Source of the DNA: Acidobacteriaceae bacterium
GTDB taxonomy: Bacteria > Acidobacteriota > Terriglobia > Terriglobales > Acidobacteriaceae
Direction: 5' to 3'
NCBI GenBank assembly: GCA_003156495.1
Contig: PMHC01000197.1
Span: forward strand, 1 to 8,173
DNA length: 8,173 nucleotides
Made by a program: the position numbers and the translations under genes. How positions within the stretch are numbered: position 1 is the first letter of the stretch; each line of letters opens with the position of its first letter. This document shows positions 6,505 through 8,173 of the stretch, in pieces. The notes under the pieces were generated by a model. It was not told where the DNA came from. It searched no databases and saw only the letters and a list, made by a program, of their open reading frames with translations.

Positions 6505-6523
6505 GCCCCTGGAAATCTGAGCC
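6493..6523. repeat. 16-bp-period tandem duplication over the RNase J stop codon
   Basis: CTGGAGATCTGAGCC (6493-6507) is followed by CTGGAAATCTGAGCC (6509-6523), 14 of 15 bases identical. The duplicated unit holds the last codons L-E-I and the TGA of the RNase J gene, so the second copy lies in the short gap before the convergent gene. Confidence 0.75.
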
Positions 6524-6527
6524 TGGA

Positions 6528-6947
6528 TCAGGCGTCGTTGCGCGCTGGCGCAGTTGGCCGGTGTTGCTGCGTGCCGATGAAGAGTTCGCCCAGCGTAAGG
6601 CGGGCGTTGCCTTCGAGATCGAGAAAGCCGGCATGGTTCTGTTTGCAGACGGCTTGCGCCTCGGGCGAGAGATGCTGCGCGATGACAAGCGGCGTGGCGT
6701 CGCCGTCGCGCAGGCCGCGCAAACTCTGGCGCAGGTGCTCCGGCGCGACATCGGATTCGATTTCGCAGGTCAGCGTATGGTTGTGGCCGTAGACATCGAC
6801 CTGGGCGAGGAGTTCCGTCCCATGGCCGGCGGCCGACGCCTGGTGGGTTAGCTCCGTGAGCTTAATGGCGGAGACTTGGCCCAACAGCGTTTTTAGCGCC
6901 TCGGCCGCGCGCGTCTCCAGCTTATTGAGTGCCGTATCCGTTTTCAT
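6528..6947 (-). CDS. Short nuclease-like domain protein, related to the N-terminal part of AbiEi-type proteins
   Basis: A 139-residue soluble protein. The conserved part is a beta/alpha core, LLAQVDVYGHNHTLTCEIES (46-65), then TPLVIAQHLSPEAQAVC (85-101) and GFLDLEGNARLTLGELFIG (107-125). I recall the same blocks (I-A-x-x-L-S-P-x-A-Q, G-F-x-D-L-x-G-N-A-R) in the N-terminal half of roughly 300-370-residue proteins often labelled type IV toxin-antitoxin AbiEi-family antitoxins, where a winged-helix domain follows. The D51...E62-x-64 spacing resembles a PD-(D/E)xK nuclease core, but residue 64 is Glu where Lys is expected, so activity is doubtful. The C-terminal domain is absent: the protein stops after a short polar tail. 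A GAGGA ribosome-binding site lies 7 bases before the ATG, and no frameshift is seen, so it may be a functional single-domain protein. No partner toxin gene is adjacent. Confidence 0.6.
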   Translation of the reverse strand: MKTDTALNKLETRAAEALKTLLGQVSAIKLTELTHQASAAGHGTELLAQVDVYGHNHTLTCEIESDVAPEHLRQSLRGLRDGDATPLVIAQHLSPEAQAVCKQNHAGFLDLEGNARLTLGELFIGTQQHRPTAPARNDA

Positions 6948-6992
6948 TGCAGTGTCCTCAAAACCTTATTGTGGTGAATCCAAAGTCCGCAA

Positions 6993-7014
6993 GAAGAACC
7001 GCCGCAGGTTCTTC
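6993..7014. repeat. Inverted repeat upstream of the nuclease-like gene
   Basis: GAAGAACC (6993-7000) and GGTTCTTC (7007-7014) are perfect 8-bp arms around a 6-base loop. It lies 46 bases upstream of the nuclease-like gene start, where an operator could sit. A 12-bp palindrome CCGCCGCGGCGG follows at 7021-7032. Neither has a T-run, so a terminator is unlikely. Confidence 0.5.
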
Positions 7015-7139
7015 GACTGCCCGCCGCGGCGGATTTCGCTTAGAATGGCAACTCTGTTTAGATGCAAACTTCAGAACAACTAAAATCGCGTTTTTCGAAA
7101 TTTAACAGCTTGTTGGACGAGGCGGCAGCCGTAAAGCGA

Positions 7140-7544
7140 TCAGGCGGCGGCGCCGGCCAACGGTTGCGGTTGCAGTGAAGGTCCGATTACGAGGCGTTTT
7201 GCCGCAGGCGATTTGACGGCGCGCGGCGGTTTAGCGGTAGCGCGCGCGACGGTGATCGGGCTGAGGACGAAAGAATTTTTTCCCGCCGGAATCATGGCCA
7301 GCAAGAACGGTTCGCGGCGCGCCTTGCCACCGCGGTCCTTCGATTCCAACCAGGCGCAAAGCCTGGGATCGTGAATCTCTGGCCGGTCCTGCCAGAAATG
7401 AGGATTGAGGTTGCAGGCAATGCGCAGGTGATCGATCTGCAATTCGATCTCGGTGACGTTTTTAGGGAAATAGCGCTCGATGTTACTGACGCCAATAGAG
7501 ATTCCGATGAACCTGTTTTCGTTCCACTGCGAGCTGACGACCAT
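7140..7544 (-). CDS. Hypothetical protein, 134 residues, unrecognised family
   Basis: I do not recognise a named family. The first 100 residues look like a compact folded domain: MVVSSQWNENRF, a hydrophobic IGISIGVSNIERYFP stretch, then TEIELQIDHLRIACNLNPHFW, EIHDPRLCAWLESKD and FLLAMIPAGKNSFVLSPI. The residue mix is protein-like, unlike the Arg/Pro/Ala-rich readings of the other frames. The last 35 residues form a basic, Pro/Ala-rich, probably disordered tail. No signal peptide or membrane segment is seen. The ATG at 7544 is chosen because GGAGGAG lies 4 bases upstream; an in-frame ATG at 7631 would add 29 residues with no such site. It is followed after 192 bases by the nuclease-like gene on the same strand and preceded by a long non-coding gap, so it is probably transcribed on its own. 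Length and ribosome-binding site support a real gene; the function is unknown. Confidence 0.7.
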   Translation of the reverse strand: MVVSSQWNENRFIGISIGVSNIERYFPKNVTEIELQIDHLRIACNLNPHFWQDRPEIHDPRLCAWLESKDRGGKARREPFLLAMIPAGKNSFVLSPITVARATAKPPRAVKSPAAKRLVIGPSLQPQPLAGAAA

Positions 7545-7548
7545 CGTG

Positions 7549-7555
7549 CTCCTCC
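7549..7555 (-). promoter_or_regulatory. Strong ribosome-binding site for the 134-residue hypothetical protein
   Basis: GGAGGAG on the minus strand, 4 bases before the ATG at 7544. It is the strongest Shine-Dalgarno match in the window and decides between this start and the upstream one at 7631. Confidence 0.75.
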
Positions 7556-7980
7556 GCAATCTTTGACGCATAGGTGGGCAAATCGTACAGAAAAAGCGGG
7601 GCCCGATGAAATTGTTGCTAATGTTTTTCATTCACGCCGCAAAAAATGGATGCGTGCGGCGCGAGCGACACACGGCATATACGGCCGAGAGGCAAAAATC
7701 CCCGGTCGCATTCATCTGCGATATCGTCCTGCAAAAGCTGATGTCAATCGACGGCGCGGCGAGTACGTGATTACAGCGTAGCGAAAAGGCAGTCCGTCGA
7801 GCGGGAGAAAAGGGGAAAGAGAAAAGCCGGGAAGGTCGCCGCAACGTTCGCTCGGTGGGCATCCTGATCGTCAGCCGCCGTTTGTCGAACGCTCTGTGGA
7901 AATCTTGTTCTTAACATCCTACGACTGTCAATACCAATCCGGGCGTTGCCGCAAAAAAAATCGTGCGAGAGTGTGGAAAA
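7556..7980. other. Gene-free intergenic region
   Basis: No reading frame here looks coding: the longest (minus strand, 7632-7862) is rich in Arg, Ser and Phe without recognisable motifs. Visible items are an inverted repeat CGCCGCA/TGCGGCG (7635-7641 and 7655-7661, 13-base loop), a 24-base pure purine run on the plus strand (7803-7826), an A8 run (7953-7960) without a good stem beside it, and a perfect TTGACA on the minus strand (7931-7926) with only a poor CAAGAT 18 bases downstream. No tRNA or known RNA was recognised. The region separates the ABC transporter end from the hypothetical gene and should hold that gene's promoter. Confidence 0.5.
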
Positions 7981-8173
7981 CTACTGTGTGGCGCGCGCGG
8001 AGGCTTCGTCGGAGAAGATCTGTCCGTCGCGGATATGTACGATGCGATGGGCGAACTGGGCAATGTCGGGTTCGTGGGTGACCAGGACGATGGTGTTGCC
8101 GCGCTCGTGGAGCTGGTCGAAGAGGGCCATGATTTCGTTGCCGGTTTTGGTGTCGAGGTTGCCGGTGGGCTCG
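7981..8173 (-). CDS. ABC transporter ATP-binding protein, MacB/LolD type (C-terminal end, partial)
   Basis: Only the last 63 residues lie in the window; the rest runs off the right edge. The fragment opens with EPTGNLDTKTG, which is the end of Walker B with the catalytic Glu (residue 1) and the D-loop Asp (residue 7). It continues to VTHEPDIAQFAHRIVHIRDG, which contains the H-loop His at residue 33. This pattern is characteristic of the MacB/LolD/FtsE-like ATPases that pair with MacB-type permeases for lipoprotein, peptide or drug export at the inner membrane. The short tail DEASARATQ and the TAG at 7981 give a normal C-terminus for a stand-alone ATPase of this class. The permease partner is not visible; it may lie upstream, outside the window. 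The substrate cannot be told from this piece. Confidence 0.92.
   Translation of the reverse strand, partial: EPTGNLDTKTGNEIMALFDQLHERGNTIVLVTHEPDIAQFAHRIVHIRDGQIFSDEASARATQ

Noticed and set aside
6521..6533. GCCTG-GAT-CAGGC inverted repeat between the convergent genes as a bidirectional terminator
   Set aside because: The stem is 5 bp, no T-run is present on either strand, and it overlaps the stop codon of the nuclease-like gene.
7062..7178. A 38-codon plus-strand reading frame beginning M-Q-T-S-E-Q-L-K
   Set aside because: The first half looks protein-like, but there is no ribosome-binding site, the end overlaps the better-supported hypothetical gene on the other strand, and I recognise no homolog.
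7632..7862. A 76-residue minus-strand frame in the intergenic region
   Set aside because: No motif, odd Arg/Ser/Phe-rich composition and no ribosome-binding site.
1..8173. CRISPR array, tRNA or rRNA gene, or complete insertion sequence
   Set aside because: No regularly spaced repeats of CRISPR length, no recognisable tRNA or rRNA sequence, and no transposase gene or matching terminal repeats were seen.

Overview
The window is GC-rich, tightly packed bacterial chromosome. The mix of genes (a DUF5117-type secreted metalloprotease, a menaquinone-type prenyltransferase, RNase J instead of an RNase E-centred system, a CcdC-like protein between two riboflavin genes, and heptameric CTGTYYA intergenic repeats) suggests an Acidobacteriota-like genome. 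That assignment is an inference from recollection of such genomes, not from a search.

Layout, left to right. (1) Bases 3-494, plus strand: the N-terminal part of a large zinc-metalloprotease that runs in from the left edge and stops long before its catalytic domain; this looks like a broken gene. (2) Bases 516-1159, minus strand: a Phd/YefM-like antitoxin and a PIN-domain toxin (VapBC type) with a perfect 15-bp-arm palindrome directly upstream of the antitoxin start. (3) Bases 1259-4720, minus strand, transcribed right to left: menA, ribD, a ccdC-like membrane-protein gene and ribE. All four face the same way with gaps of about 38-115 bp, so they may form one transcription unit for redox cofactors (menaquinone, flavin) and possibly thiol/cytochrome c maturation. 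No FMN riboswitch is visible. Short CTGTYYA heptamer repeats in opposite orientation lie on each side of the ccdC-like gene. (4) Bases 4849-6504, plus strand: a full-length RNase J gene, divergent from menA. (5) Bases 6528-6947, minus strand: a short nuclease-like domain protein related to the N-terminal half of proteins often labelled AbiEi-family antitoxins, convergent with and almost touching the RNase J gene. (6) Bases 7140-7544, minus strand: an unrecognised 134-residue protein with a very good ribosome-binding site. (7) Bases 7545-7980: about 436 bp with no supportable gene. (8) Bases 7981-8173, minus strand: the C-terminal end of a MacB/LolD-type ABC transporter ATPase that runs off the right edge.

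Most of the window is ordinary housekeeping. The accessory signal sits at the two ends: a toxin-antitoxin module beside a truncated metalloprotease on the left, and a shortened defence-type domain plus an orphan gene on the right. I see no convincing undescribed multi-gene system. The most distinctive elements are the vapB palindrome, the inverted heptamer repeats around ccdC and the stand-alone nuclease-like domain.
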